Below the pieces are notes generated by a model that was given only the letters and a program-made list of their open reading frames with translations, did not search any database and was not told where the DNA came from. The position numbers were made by a program, and so were the translations under genes. This document shows positions 15,964 through 23,647 of a stretch of DNA of 42,891 nucleotides, piece after piece. This DNA is from CAIWXH01 sp964555675 (GTDB lineage: Bacteria; Chloroflexota; Chloroflexia; Chloroflexales; Chloroflexaceae). Positions within the stretch are counted from its first letter, which is position 1; each line of letters begins with the position of its first letter. The stretch covers positions 1-42,891 of the forward strand of contig CAZKTU010000031.1 in NCBI GenBank assembly GCA_964555675.1. The letters run 5' to 3'.

Positions 15964-17493
15964 TCACCTCGCCGAGGGCTGCTCGACCGGGTTGTAGGCG
16001 GTGTATACCAGGCGCGAGAAGGCCGCGACGGTGGGGGCCATCTCCTCGTCGGTCCAGTAGTCGCGCTTGCCGTCGAGAGGCTTGAAGTAGTAGACCGAGA
16101 GAATATAGTCGCCGCCCGGGCTTCTTACGATGCCGTTGTCGGCCTGCATATCTTCGATCCAGCCGCTCTTGTGCTCGACGCGCACGCCCGCGGGGATGCC
16201 GGCGACCATGCGCGTCTTATCGGCGTTCTTGGCGAGCCAGTCGAGCATCTCCTGGCAGCGCTTCTGGCTGAGACGCTCGAACCTGTCGAGCAGCTCGCCC
16301 TCGCCGTTGGCGCACTGGTCGATCAGCAGGTAGAGCCGGGCCATACTGGCGGGCTCGGCGCGCAGGCAGGCCCCCATCTCGGTGTAGGGCTTCTCACCGA
16401 CGGGGCCGGCGGGGCCGCAGCGGAACTTGGGCTTGTAGAGCTTGATGTAGTCGCTGGTCTCGTAGGGCACGTAGAGATAAGTGTGGCGCAGGCCCAGCTC
16501 CTCCTGGAGCATGGTGCTCATCGCGTCGGCGCCCTCGAAGGCGTACTCGGTGCCCTGGCCGCCCACGGCCGCGGCGAGCAGGTCGTTGGCCGAGAGATTG
16601 TCGCTATAGCGGATCATCTCGTTCAGCCAGAAGCTCTGCCGCTCGGTGAAGCTCGACAGGTTGATGTACAGGTTGAGCATGATCGCCGTCTTGATCGTGC
16701 TGGCGCCGGCGAAGACGCTCCGGTCGTTCAGGCCGATGCTCTCGCCCGTCTCGAGGTCGATCAGGTGCAGGCCCACGACCCCCGGCAGCTCGTCGGCGAG
16801 AGAGGCCAACTCCTCGCGCAGCCGCTCGAGGGGCACGCGGGGCGGCGCCTCGCTCGCGCTCAGCTCGAGGGCGATCGTCTCGACGGGCTTGCCGCTCGCG
16901 GTGGCGGCGCTCAGCTCCGCGCCGATCTGCTCGACCGCGGCGTCGATGTCGAGGGCGAGGCCGGGCGCGTAGGCGAAGCTGCGTGAGAGCACATCGGTGG
17001 AGGTGAGCACGCTGATGCTCGAGCCGGCGGTGACCTCGTCGGCCAGGCCGGCCAGTTGCTCGCGCAGGGCCGCCTCGTCGAAGCTGACGACCGCCGGCAC
17101 GTCGGCCGGGCTGCCCCGCTCGAAGGCGGCGCGGGCCTGCGCAATCAGCTCGCCGACGGGCACGCTGAGCTTGATCGCCTCCGGCTCCAGCTGCTGCGAG
17201 ACCGGGCCCGCCTCGATCGTGATTGCACCAGGGGCGCCGGCGAGGCGCTGCTCGACCAGGGCCCTGGCCTTCTCGAAGCTCAGGCCCGAGACGTCGACCC
17301 CGGCGATTGACGAGCCATCGGCGAAGGTGGGGGTCGGCGTGGCCGTAGGCGCGAGGGTGGGGCGGGGGGTGGCGGTCGGCTGAGGTGGGGCGGTGGGGGG
17401 CAGGGCGGCGGCCGGCTGCGGCGGGGTGGGGGCGCAGGCGGCGAGCACAGTCAGACAGAGCAGGGCGATCGCGGCGAGACGAGGCCGAGGCAT
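15964..17493 (-). CDS. Lipoprotein serine hydrolase, class A beta-lactamase fold
   Basis: A 509-aa exported lipoprotein (lipobox LAAC, Cys 20) with a Pro/Thr-rich stalk (about 25-50), then a region resembling the peptidoglycan-binding domain found with VanW and YkuD proteins (about 55-235; GVDVSGLSFEKARALVEQRL), then a beta-lactamase-like domain with the catalytic motif STIK (S265-K268), SDN within RYSDNLSAND, and HKSG in place of KTG. These define an active-site serine acylase. Context gives no antibiotic-resistance partner. A role in cell-wall processing is more likely than resistance, but a true beta-lactamase is not excluded. Confidence 0.88.
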   Translation of the reverse strand: MPRPRLAAIALLCLTVLAACAPTPPQPAAALPPTAPPQPTATPRPTLAPTATPTPTFADGSSIAGVDVSGLSFEKARALVEQRLAGAPGAITIEAGPVSQQLEPEAIKLSVPVGELIAQARAAFERGSPADVPAVVSFDEAALREQLAGLADEVTAGSSISVLTSTDVLSRSFAYAPGLALDIDAAVEQIGAELSAATASGKPVETIALELSASEAPPRVPLERLREELASLADELPGVVGLHLIDLETGESIGLNDRSVFAGASTIKTAIMLNLYINLSSFTERQSFWLNEMIRYSDNLSANDLLAAAVGGQGTEYAFEGADAMSTMLQEELGLRHTYLYVPYETSDYIKLYKPKFRCGPAGPVGEKPYTEMGACLRAEPASMARLYLLIDQCANGEGELLDRFERLSQKRCQEMLDWLAKNADKTRMVAGIPAGVRVEHKSGWIEDMQADNGIVRSPGGDYILSVYYFKPLDGKRDYWTDEEMAPTVAAFSRLVYTAYNPVEQPSAR

Positions 17494-17536
17494 GCATCAC
17501 TCCGTGGAGAGAGGACGAGGCGCGGCGTGGCGCCCC

Positions 17537-17860
17537 TCACTCATCGGGCTCAAGGTAGAACGTCAGGGGGTAGCCCTCCTCGCGGGCGGCGTGGTGCGCG
17601 TTGTAGACGCGCTCCTGGGCCTCCTCGAAGGGCAGTGTGCAGACGTGGGCCCGGCCCTCGTTGTGGGCGGTGAGCATCACGCCCATGGCCTGGTCGAAGC
17701 CGAGCCCGAAGAAGACGCGCAGCACCAGCACGACGAAGTCCATGGGCGTGACGTCGTCATTCTCGATGATCACCCTGTAGGGCTTCTCGAGCTCATCACG
17801 CTCGACGACCTTGAAGGTCACACTCGGGATGACCGTAACGTCGGGGTCCTGGGTGGTCAC
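17537..17860 (-). CDS. clpS: ATP-dependent Clp protease adaptor ClpS
   Basis: Delivers N-degron substrates to the Clp ATPase. The 107-aa protein contains the ClpS core: YRVIIENDDVTPMDFVVLVL with the NDD-TPM-FV substrate-pocket motif, MLTAHNEGRAHV and a final FYLEPDE. The GTG at 17860 was chosen because GGAGGTG lies 6 bases before it; a longer frame to 18040 would cross the promoter and has no ribosome site. A TGC-TATACT promoter lies at 17904-17912. The gene is divergent from the 61-aa ORF and not next to clpA, which is common. Confidence 0.92.
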   Translation of the reverse strand: MTTQDPDVTVIPSVTFKVVERDELEKPYRVIIENDDVTPMDFVVLVLRVFFGLGFDQAMGVMLTAHNEGRAHVCTLPFEEAQERVYNAHHAAREEGYPLTFYLEPDE

Positions 17861-17903
17861 GGGCTGCACCTCCGCGCCGCCGCTGAAGCGGGCATACCGC
17901 CTA

Positions 17904-17912
17904 AGTATAGCA
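17904..17912 (-). promoter_or_regulatory. Extended -10 promoter of clpS
   Basis: Minus-strand TGC-TATACT. The predicted start near 17897 leaves a leader of about 37 bases carrying GGAGGTG. Confidence 0.6.
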
Positions 17913-17951
17913 TATCGGGCGGTGGGGCTTTCCTCCCGAGAAAAACTACAC

Positions 17952-17980
17952 TTGCGAAGATAGCCGTGTGCGTGTATTAT
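17952..17980 (+). promoter_or_regulatory. Promoter for the 61-aa ORF and sbtAB
   Basis: TTGCGA (17952-17957) and TATTAT (17975-17980) at exactly 17 bases. Transcription would begin near 17987, giving a 74-base leader before the ATG at 18061. It is the only good plus-strand promoter seen before sbtA. Confidence 0.6.
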
Positions 17981-18060
17981 TTGCTTGCTACTGACCAGCT
18001 GCGGGGCGGGTCTACGCTGCCTGCCCAGCACATGAAACAACGGTGTGGAGGTGACGAGAG

Positions 18061-18246
18061 ATGGACCGCTTTGAGCTCCTTGCCGCCCTCGAAGAGGGCC
18101 TCGAGAACGGGCGCATCAACCCCCAGACGGCGGCCTTTATCGCCGCCGAGATCCTCGGCGTCGAGGCGTATGAGACCGGCTACCAGGAGTGGGAGACGAT
18201 CCCGACGACCGCCGAGGAGCCCGAGCTCGCCCTCGCCGCCGACTGA
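18061..18246 (+). CDS. Small acidic protein (61 aa) upstream of sbtA
   Basis: Not recognised. The product (starts MDRFELLAALEEGLENGRIN) is acidic and helical, with no membrane span. GGAGGTGA (18047-18054) 6 bases before the ATG makes translation very likely. It is followed by an intrinsic terminator and then sbtA, so it may be the constitutive first gene of an attenuated operon, or independent of it. Confidence 0.75.
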   Translation: MDRFELLAALEEGLENGRINPQTAAFIAAEILGVEAYETGYQEWETIPTTAEEPELALAAD

Positions 18247-18253
18247 CGACAGT

Positions 18254-18319
18254 GGCGGCCCAACGCCGCCGGGGCTCAGAGTGCTGCCGGTTCGCCCGCG
18301 CCTCTGGGCCCTTTTTTTT
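18254..18319 (+). terminator. Intrinsic terminator / possible attenuator before sbtA
   Basis: A hairpin GGCGGC/GCCGCC (18254-18259, 18265-18270) is followed at once by GGGCTCAGAG/CTCTGGGCCC (18272-18281, 18302-18311; 10 bp with one G-U) and eight T residues (18312-18319). The sbtA ATG lies only 27 bases beyond the T-run, too near for a separate promoter with a ribosome site, so sbtAB expression should depend on read-through. The sensed signal is unknown; I do not recognise a known riboswitch. Confidence 0.75.
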
Positions 18320-18346
18320 GTGTCCGCCGCATGAAGGGAGGGGCTA

Positions 18347-19309
18347 ATGGAGATCATCGACCTCGTGCGACTGAACCTGCTCTCGCCCATGGTCCTGGCC
18401 TTTGTGCTCGGCGTCGTGGCCACCCTCGTCCGCAGCGACCTGCGCTTCCCCGAGGAGCTCTACACCGGTCTGTCGATCTACTTGCTCCTCGCCATCGGCC
18501 TCAAGGGCGGCGCCGAGCTCTCCGAGACCTCCCTCGGCAGCTTCTGGGCGCCCGCCCTGGCTACCCTGGCCCTGGGTGTGACCATCCCTATCGTGGCCTA
18601 TGTCATCCTGCGCCGCTTCGGCCGCTTCGAGGTGGCCGACGCCGCGGCCCTCGCCGCCCACTATGGATCGGTCTCGGCCGTCACCTTCGCCGCAGTGCAG
18701 ACCTTCCTCGAGGCCTTGCAGATACCCTACGAGGGCTTTATGCCCACCCTGGTGGCCATCCTCGAGGTGCCGGCGATCATGATCGCCCTGATCATCGCCC
18801 GGGTGGCCCTCGGCCATGGCGGCAGCATGGGCGAGGTGGTCAGAGAGCTGCTGGCGGGCAAGAGTATCCTGCTGCTGATCGGGGGCCTGGTGATCGGGGC
18901 CCTCGGCGGCAAGGCCGGGCTGGCCCAGGTCGCGCCCCTCTTCGTCGACCCGTTCAAGGGCGTCCTGACCCTCTTCTTGCTCGAGATGGGCATGGTGGCG
19001 GCGCGCCGCTTCCGCGATCTGCGCAAGGTCGGCGTCTTCCTGATCGCCTTCGGCGTGCTGATGCCGATCGCCAATGGCACCGTCGGTCTCTGGCTCGGCA
19101 GCCTCGCCGGCCTCTCGGCGGGCGGCGCGGTGGTCCTCGGCACCCTGGCCGCCAGCGCCTCGTATATCGCCGCGCCGGCCGCCGTGCGCATCGCCCTGCC
19201 TCAGGCCAACCCCAGCTACTATCTGACCGCCGCCCTCGCCATCACCTTCCCGTTCAACCTCGCCATCGGCATCCCGCTCTACTACGCCCTCTCAAATCTT
19301 TTCTACTGA
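18347..19309 (+). CDS. sbtA: Sodium-dependent bicarbonate transporter SbtA
   Basis: Membrane importer of bicarbonate with sodium, known from cyanobacterial carbon concentration. The 320-aa protein has about ten hydrophobic spans in two inverted repeats. The first repeat contains the hallmark LAIGLKGGAELSE (about 48-60) and HYGSVSAVTFAAV (about 105-117); the second contains ALGGKAGLAQVAPL and APAAVRIALPQANPSYYL. GGGAGG precedes the ATG. The next gene is sbtB, the usual partner. In a member of Chloroflexota the import could feed carboxylases; the fate of the bicarbonate is inference. Confidence 0.93.
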   Translation: MEIIDLVRLNLLSPMVLAFVLGVVATLVRSDLRFPEELYTGLSIYLLLAIGLKGGAELSETSLGSFWAPALATLALGVTIPIVAYVILRRFGRFEVADAAALAAHYGSVSAVTFAAVQTFLEALQIPYEGFMPTLVAILEVPAIMIALIIARVALGHGGSMGEVVRELLAGKSILLLIGGLVIGALGGKAGLAQVAPLFVDPFKGVLTLFLLEMGMVAARRFRDLRKVGVFLIAFGVLMPIANGTVGLWLGSLAGLSAGGAVVLGTLAASASYIAAPAAVRIALPQANPSYYLTAALAITFPFNLAIGIPLYYALSNLFY

Positions 19310-19333
19310 CTGGCACGTACAAAGGGGTAAGCC

Positions 19334-19636
19334 ATGCAGACGACGAAGCTGAAGCTCGTCACGATCATCGCCGAGGCTATTCTCGAGGATCGCCTGCTGC
19401 GCGAGCTGCGGCAGCTCGGCGCGCGCGGTTACACCATCGGCGAGGCCCGTGGCGAGGGTACGCGCGGCCTCCAGGGCATCGACTGGGAGGGCCAGAATGT
19501 GCGCATCGAGACCCTGGTGAGCGCCGAGACCGCCGCACGGATTATGGAGCACGTCGCCCGGCACTATTTCGCCGACTACGCTGTGATTGTCTACGCGGTC
19601 GACGCCGAGGTGCTGCGCAGCGAGAAGTACCTTTAG
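19334..19636 (+). CDS. sbtB: PII-like protein SbtB
   Basis: Trimeric PII-fold regulator that binds adenine nucleotides (in cyanobacteria AMP, cAMP, c-di-AMP) and controls SbtA. The 100-aa protein shows the PII pattern: KLVTIIAEAILEDRLLRELR, GARGYTIGEARGEG (T-loop base), an EGQNVRIETLVSAETA strand-helix, and HYFADYAVIVYAVDAEVL. It ends after LRSEKYL, so the Cys-containing C-terminal loop seen in several cyanobacterial SbtB proteins is missing. It is 24 bases downstream of sbtA in the same operon. Confidence 0.9.
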   Translation: MQTTKLKLVTIIAEAILEDRLLRELRQLGARGYTIGEARGEGTRGLQGIDWEGQNVRIETLVSAETAARIMEHVARHYFADYAVIVYAVDAEVLRSEKYL

Positions 19637-19649
19637 GTTAAGAGCCCTC

Positions 19650-19707
19650 TTGACAGCCGTCTTCGGGCAGTCTATAGTGGTATATACCACACCACCATGG
19701 TATACAC
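19650..19707 (+). promoter_or_regulatory. gntR promoter with overlapping palindromic operator
   Basis: A near-consensus promoter, TTGACA (19650-19655), 17 bases, TATAGT (19673-19678). Overlapping the -10 is a perfect 14-bp palindrome GTGGTATATACCAC (19677-19690). DasR/NagR-type GntR regulators bind GTGGTCTAGACCAC-like sites, so this is a strong operator candidate for the protein encoded next. A second imperfect motif TGGTATACA (19698-19706) could be a half-operator or an extended -10 driving a nearly leaderless gntR message. Confidence 0.75.
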
Positions 19708-19716
19708 GGGTTCCCA

Positions 19717-20457
19717 ATGACGAGCATCGACAAAGGTAGCTCCGTCCCGTTCTACCTGCAGCTCAAGCGTCTACTTGAGGATCAGGTGGCCAACGGTACT
19801 CTGACGCCCCACAGTCGGATTCCGTCCGAGCGCGAGCTAAGCGAGCAGTTTGACATCAGCCGTATGACGGCGCGGCGTGCCCTGCTCGAGCTGACCCGCG
19901 AGGGGCGGATCTACACGGCCGTGGGTAAGGGCACCTTTGTCGCCGAGCCGAAGATCAGCCAGAACTTGCAGGCCCTGACTAGCTTCAGCGAGGACATGCG
20001 CGCGCGGGGCTTGCACCCGGCCACGCGCCTACTACGCCGTGAGCTTATGCCCGCGCCGCCGGTGGTCAGCCGCTGCCTGCGCCTGCCGCCCGAGACGCCC
20101 GTGCTCTGCGTCGCGCGCCTGCGCTTAGTCGACGACGAGCCCATGGCCGTCGAGTGCGCTCACTTCGCTTTCCCGGGCATGGAGGAGCTCCTGGCTCTGC
20201 CTCTGGAGGGCTCGCTCTACGAGCTGCTGCGCGAGCGCTTCAGGCTCATCCCGAGCGAGGCTATTCAAGAGTTTGAGGCCCGACTGGCCGTCGACGACGA
20301 GCTGCCGCTGCTGAAGATCGTCGCCGGCACCCCCGTGCTGACCCTGGCTCGCACGACCTTCGACGCGGCCACGCGCCCCTTCGAGTACGTCCAGTCGGTC
20401 TACAGAAGCGACCGCTACCGCTTTGTGGCGCGCCTGGTGCGCGAGGTAGAGCGATGA
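19717..20457 (+). CDS. GntR-family (HutC/UTRA) repressor of the amino-sugar operon
   Basis: A 246-aa regulator with an N-terminal winged helix-turn-helix (about 8-75: PFYLQLKRLLEDQV, IPSERELSEQFDISRMTARR, GKGTFV) and a UTRA effector domain (about 95-240; ends FEYVQSVYRSDRYRF). This is the architecture of NagR/DasR, which sense GlcN-6P or GlcNAc-6P. Its stop overlaps the nagZ start by four bases (ATGA), tying it to the operon. No Shine-Dalgarno precedes the ATG. The palindrome on its promoter suggests autoregulation and control of the downstream genes. The exact effector is inference. Confidence 0.93.
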   Translation: MTSIDKGSSVPFYLQLKRLLEDQVANGTLTPHSRIPSERELSEQFDISRMTARRALLELTREGRIYTAVGKGTFVAEPKISQNLQALTSFSEDMRARGLHPATRLLRRELMPAPPVVSRCLRLPPETPVLCVARLRLVDDEPMAVECAHFAFPGMEELLALPLEGSLYELLRERFRLIPSEAIQEFEARLAVDDELPLLKIVAGTPVLTLARTTFDAATRPFEYVQSVYRSDRYRFVARLVREVER

Positions 20458-21980
20458 CCAACGGCGAGCTGGCCGGCCAGGCGCTGCTGCTGAGCTTCAC
20501 CGGCACGACGCCGGGCGCCGAGCTGCGGGCGGCCCTGGCCCGCACCCGCGCCGCGGGTGTGATCCTCTTCGGGGCGAATATCGCCGCCCCGGCCCAGCTG
20601 CACGAGCTCTGCGCCACCCTGCAGGGCTGGGCCGCCGCCGAGGGGATGCCGCCGCTGCTGATTGGGGTTGACCAGGAGGGCGGCACGGTGTCGCGGCTAC
20701 CCCCGCCCTTCGTCACCCCCCCGAGCCAGATGGCCCAGGCCGCCGCGGGCGATCCCGCCGTCGCCCAGACCTGCGCCGCCCTGACCGGCCGCCAGTTGCG
20801 GGCCTGCGGCGTCAACCTGAACTTCGCGCCCGTGGTCGACGTCAACAGCAACCCCGCCAATCCGGTGATCGGTATCAGGGCCTTTGGCGCCGAGGTCACC
20901 ACCGTGACAGTCTGCATGGAGGCTGCTCTGCGCGGCTACGCCGAGGCCGGCGTGATCGCCTGCGTCAAGCACTTCCCCGGCCACGGCGACACCAGCCGCG
21001 ACTCGCACCTCGCCCTGCCCGTGGTCGAGCATAGCGCCGAGCGGCTCGCCCAGATCGAGCTGGCGCCCTTTGCGGCGGCGGCCCGCGCCGGCGCCCCCGC
21101 GATGATGAGCGCCCATGTGGTCTTCCGCGCCCTCGACCCGCGCCCGGCCACCCTCGCGCCGCCCGTGCTGCGGGACCTTCTGCGCGGGCGCCTGGGCTTC
21201 GACGGCCTGATTTTTACCGACGCCCTCGATATGCGCGCCATCGCCGAGCGCTACGACAGCGCCGCCGCCACGCTGCTCGCCCTACAGGCCGGCGCTGATC
21301 TTGCTGTGCCACTAGGCTCTCTGGAGTCGCAGGTGGCCGTGGCCAGGAGCATCGCCGAGGCCTATGCCGATGGCCGCCTGAGCCCCGAGCACGGGGCCGC
21401 GACCGGGCGGCGCCTGGCCGCGTTGCGCGCGGCCTACGACCTGGGCGCCCCCTCGCCCGCCGGGGCCCTCACCCCGGACATCCTGGCGGAGCTCGACGCC
21501 GTGGCGTTCGACGCAGCCCGTCGCGGGACGACCGTGCGCGACCCGGGCGGCCTGCTGCCCCTTGCCTCCGGGGTCCGCCTGGCCGTGCTCGAGTGCCGGC
21601 AGCCGCGTTTCAACAACGCCGAGGAGGCCGCCGAGCGCTCGATCCTGCTGCGCGACCTGGTGGGCGCCGCCTTCCCGCAGGCCGTCTTCCTGAGCATCTC
21701 CGAGCAGATCGCCGAGGCGGAGCTTGACGCCGCTCTGGCCGTGGCGGACCGCGCCGAGCTGATCGTACTGCTGACTCGCAACGCCGCCTGGGCGCCCGCG
21801 CAGGCCCGCCTGGTCGCAGCCCTGGCCGAGCACCACCGTCCGCTCGTCCACGTCGCCGCACGCAGCCCTGAGGATACGGCCCTGCTGCCCGGCGCCGCGG
21901 CCTCGCTTTGCACCTACGGCGACCCGCCCGTGAGCCTGCGCGCTCTCGTGGCGGCCCTGCATGTGCAGGGGGGAGGGTGA
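20454..21980 (+). CDS. nagZ: NagZ-like GH3 beta-N-acetylglucosaminidase
   Basis: Cleaves GlcNAc from GlcNAc-MurNAc or GlcNAc-anhydroMurNAc units. The 508-aa protein has a GH3 barrel with GVDQEGG (71-77), the NagZ signature KHFPGHGDT (172-180) followed by the D183-S184-H185 catalytic dyad, and nucleophile D256 in FTDALDM. A C-terminal domain (about 330-508) gives the two-domain form seen in Bacillus. There is no signal peptide, so it should act in the cytoplasm on imported material, unlike the secreted Bacillus enzyme. The ATG overlaps the gntR stop. Confidence 0.93.
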   Translation: MTNGELAGQALLLSFTGTTPGAELRAALARTRAAGVILFGANIAAPAQLHELCATLQGWAAAEGMPPLLIGVDQEGGTVSRLPPPFVTPPSQMAQAAAGDPAVAQTCAALTGRQLRACGVNLNFAPVVDVNSNPANPVIGIRAFGAEVTTVTVCMEAALRGYAEAGVIACVKHFPGHGDTSRDSHLALPVVEHSAERLAQIELAPFAAAARAGAPAMMSAHVVFRALDPRPATLAPPVLRDLLRGRLGFDGLIFTDALDMRAIAERYDSAAATLLALQAGADLAVPLGSLESQVAVARSIAEAYADGRLSPEHGAATGRRLAALRAAYDLGAPSPAGALTPDILAELDAVAFDAARRGTTVRDPGGLLPLASGVRLAVLECRQPRFNNAEEAAERSILLRDLVGAAFPQAVFLSISEQIAEAELDAALAVADRAELIVLLTRNAAWAPAQARLVAALAEHHRPLVHVAARSPEDTALLPGAAASLCTYGDPPVSLRALVAALHVQGGG

Positions 21981-22012
21981 GATGAGCGCCCTAGCTGAGC
22001 AACGCATACACG

Positions 22013-22045
22013 TGCTATCATCCCGCGCTCCGGCCCCCGCCGGAG
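22013..22045 (+). promoter_or_regulatory. Internal extended -10 promoter and leader hairpin
   Basis: TGC-TATCAT (22013-22021) in the 108-base gap after nagZ. The predicted start (about 22028) falls on a perfect 7-bp hairpin CTCCGGC/GCCGGAG (22028-22034, 22039-22045; loop CCCC). The importer genes could thus be transcribed apart from gntR-nagZ, and a 5' hairpin would stabilise the message. No operator copy of the gntR palindrome is visible here. Confidence 0.45.
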
Positions 22046-22088
22046 TCGCACGGTTCCGAAGGTCGCGGAAGATACTCTAGGAGGACCC

Positions 22089-23552
22089 ATGCACCGTCGA
22101 CTGTCCGTCGCGCTCCTGCTCGCCCTGGTGTCAACCCTGCTGTTGGCCGCCTGTGGAGGCGCACCCGCCGCGCAGCCCACCTCGCCGCCCGCCGAGCCCA
22201 CGGCCGCCCCGGCTGCCGAGCAGCCCACACAAGCACCCGCCGCCACCGAGGCGCCCGCCGCCACCGCGGCGCCCGCAGCACCCGCCGCCACCGAGGCGCC
22301 CGCCGCCGGCGCCGAGGATGACATCCGCGTCAGCAGCAGCGGCTACCAGGGCACCCTGAGCTACTGGGTGCTCGGCTTCACCCCGGGCAACCAGTTTGCC
22401 ACGCCGATGGAGCAGGCCGTGGCCAAGTTCGAAGAGGCCAACCCCGGCATCGACGTCGAGCTGATCGGCTACCCGCCGAATGACGAGGGCTTCACCAAGC
22501 TCAACACCGCCGTGCAGGGCGGCCAGGGCGTCGATGTGCTGCGCCTGCCCTCGGACCGCCTGCTGGCCTTCGCCGCCGAGGGCCTGGTGGCTCCGATCGA
22601 CGACTATATGACCGAGGCCGACAAGGCTGACTACTACCCCAACGTGCTCGACCGCGTGCGCGTCACGGGCGACGGCATGGCCTACGCCTGGCCCCTCTGG
22701 GTCGTGCCCATGGGCATGTACCTCAACACCGACGTCTTCGCCGAGAAGGGCGTGGCCCTGCCCCCGAAGGACTGGACCTGGGATCAGTTCGTCGAGACCG
22801 CCAAGGCCCTGACCTTCACCCGCGAGAACGGCGAGCAGGTCTACGGCTGGGCCGGCTTCGTCGACCCCGGCGTGGTCAACACCTGGGGCCTGTTCATGAA
22901 CGAGTCGGACAGTGTGTTGCCCCTGGTCGAAGAGAACACCAAGTTCGGCCTCGACACGCCCGAGGCGACGGCGGCCATCCAGCGCTACGCCGACCTGGCC
23001 CTGGTCCATAAGGTCACGCCCCCCGACTTCGGGGCGATGGCCGACGCCGACGTGAAGGGCGGCTTCACCAATAAGCAGATCGCCATGATCGTCGACGCCA
23101 CCGGGCCCGCCGCCCAGTTCCGCGCCGACGGCGTGAACTTCGAGATCTACCCCATCCCCAGCGTCAACGGCAACACCGTCACGGTCGGCGCCGTGGGCCT
23201 GATCGCCGTGGTCGAGACCGACGACGCGGCGCGCAAGCAGGCCGGCATGGACCTGGCCCGCTACCTCACCAGCGCGGCGGTGCAGGAGGACGTACCCCCG
23301 AGCGAGACCGCGCCGGTCGGGTTCTACCTGGCCCCCGGCGCACGCCAGTCGGTGCAGGTGGCCCCGCCCCTCGATAACTTCCTGCCCCTCGTCGAGTATA
23401 TGTACGTCACGCCGATCATCCGGCCCTGGTCGGAGTTCACCCGTCTGGTCCACCCGGCCCTGCAGAATGTGATCTTCGGCGAGCAGACCGCCGAGGAAGC
23501 GATGACCGAGATCGCCCCCGACGTTAATGAGCTGCTGGCCGAGAGCGAGTAG
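22089..23552 (+). CDS. Sugar ABC transporter substrate-binding lipoprotein
   Basis: Captures the sugar ligand for the importer. The 487-aa protein has a lipoprotein signal (LLLAAC, Cys 22), an Ala/Pro/Thr/Glu-rich stalk (about 25-75), then an SBP_bac_1 fold (about 88-480; LSYWVLGFTPGNQF, KFEEANPGIDVELIGYPP, VDVLRLPSDRLLAF, YGWAGFVD). AGGAGG lies just before the ATG. By context the ligand is expected to be a peptidoglycan-derived amino sugar (GlcNAc-MurNAc, MurNAc or anhydroMurNAc); the binding residues cannot be read from sequence. Comparable to NgcE in Streptomyces. Confidence 0.92.
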   Translation: MHRRLSVALLLALVSTLLLAACGGAPAAQPTSPPAEPTAAPAAEQPTQAPAATEAPAATAAPAAPAATEAPAAGAEDDIRVSSSGYQGTLSYWVLGFTPGNQFATPMEQAVAKFEEANPGIDVELIGYPPNDEGFTKLNTAVQGGQGVDVLRLPSDRLLAFAAEGLVAPIDDYMTEADKADYYPNVLDRVRVTGDGMAYAWPLWVVPMGMYLNTDVFAEKGVALPPKDWTWDQFVETAKALTFTRENGEQVYGWAGFVDPGVVNTWGLFMNESDSVLPLVEENTKFGLDTPEATAAIQRYADLALVHKVTPPDFGAMADADVKGGFTNKQIAMIVDATGPAAQFRADGVNFEIYPIPSVNGNTVTVGAVGLIAVVETDDAARKQAGMDLARYLTSAAVQEDVPPSETAPVGFYLAPGARQSVQVAPPLDNFLPLVEYMYVTPIIRPWSEFTRLVHPALQNVIFGEQTAEEAMTEIAPDVNELLAESE

Positions 23553-23647
23553 CGTCCGCAGCGAGGCGGTAAGCGCCGACGGCGGACGGCCGGGGCCCGC
23601 GCCCGGCCGCCGTCGGCGCTCGGCGGCCCGACACGGAGGTGCGCCCT

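Noticed and set aside
16001..16010. GTGTATACCA, similar to the gntR operator
   Set aside because: Only half of the palindrome matches and it lies inside the coding sequence of the serine hydrolase, near its end, away from any promoter.
17861..18040. N-terminal extension of ClpS
   Set aside because: The frame is open, but it crosses the clpS promoter and the ClpS family begins after the GTG at 17860, which has a strong GGAGGTG site.
22160..22320. Repetitive GCCGCC-type DNA in the binding-protein gene as a CRISPR-like or tandem array
   Set aside because: It encodes the Ala/Pro/Thr/Glu stalk of the lipoprotein; the repeats are codon-level low complexity without spacers. The same holds for the linker of the kinase at 15240-15520.
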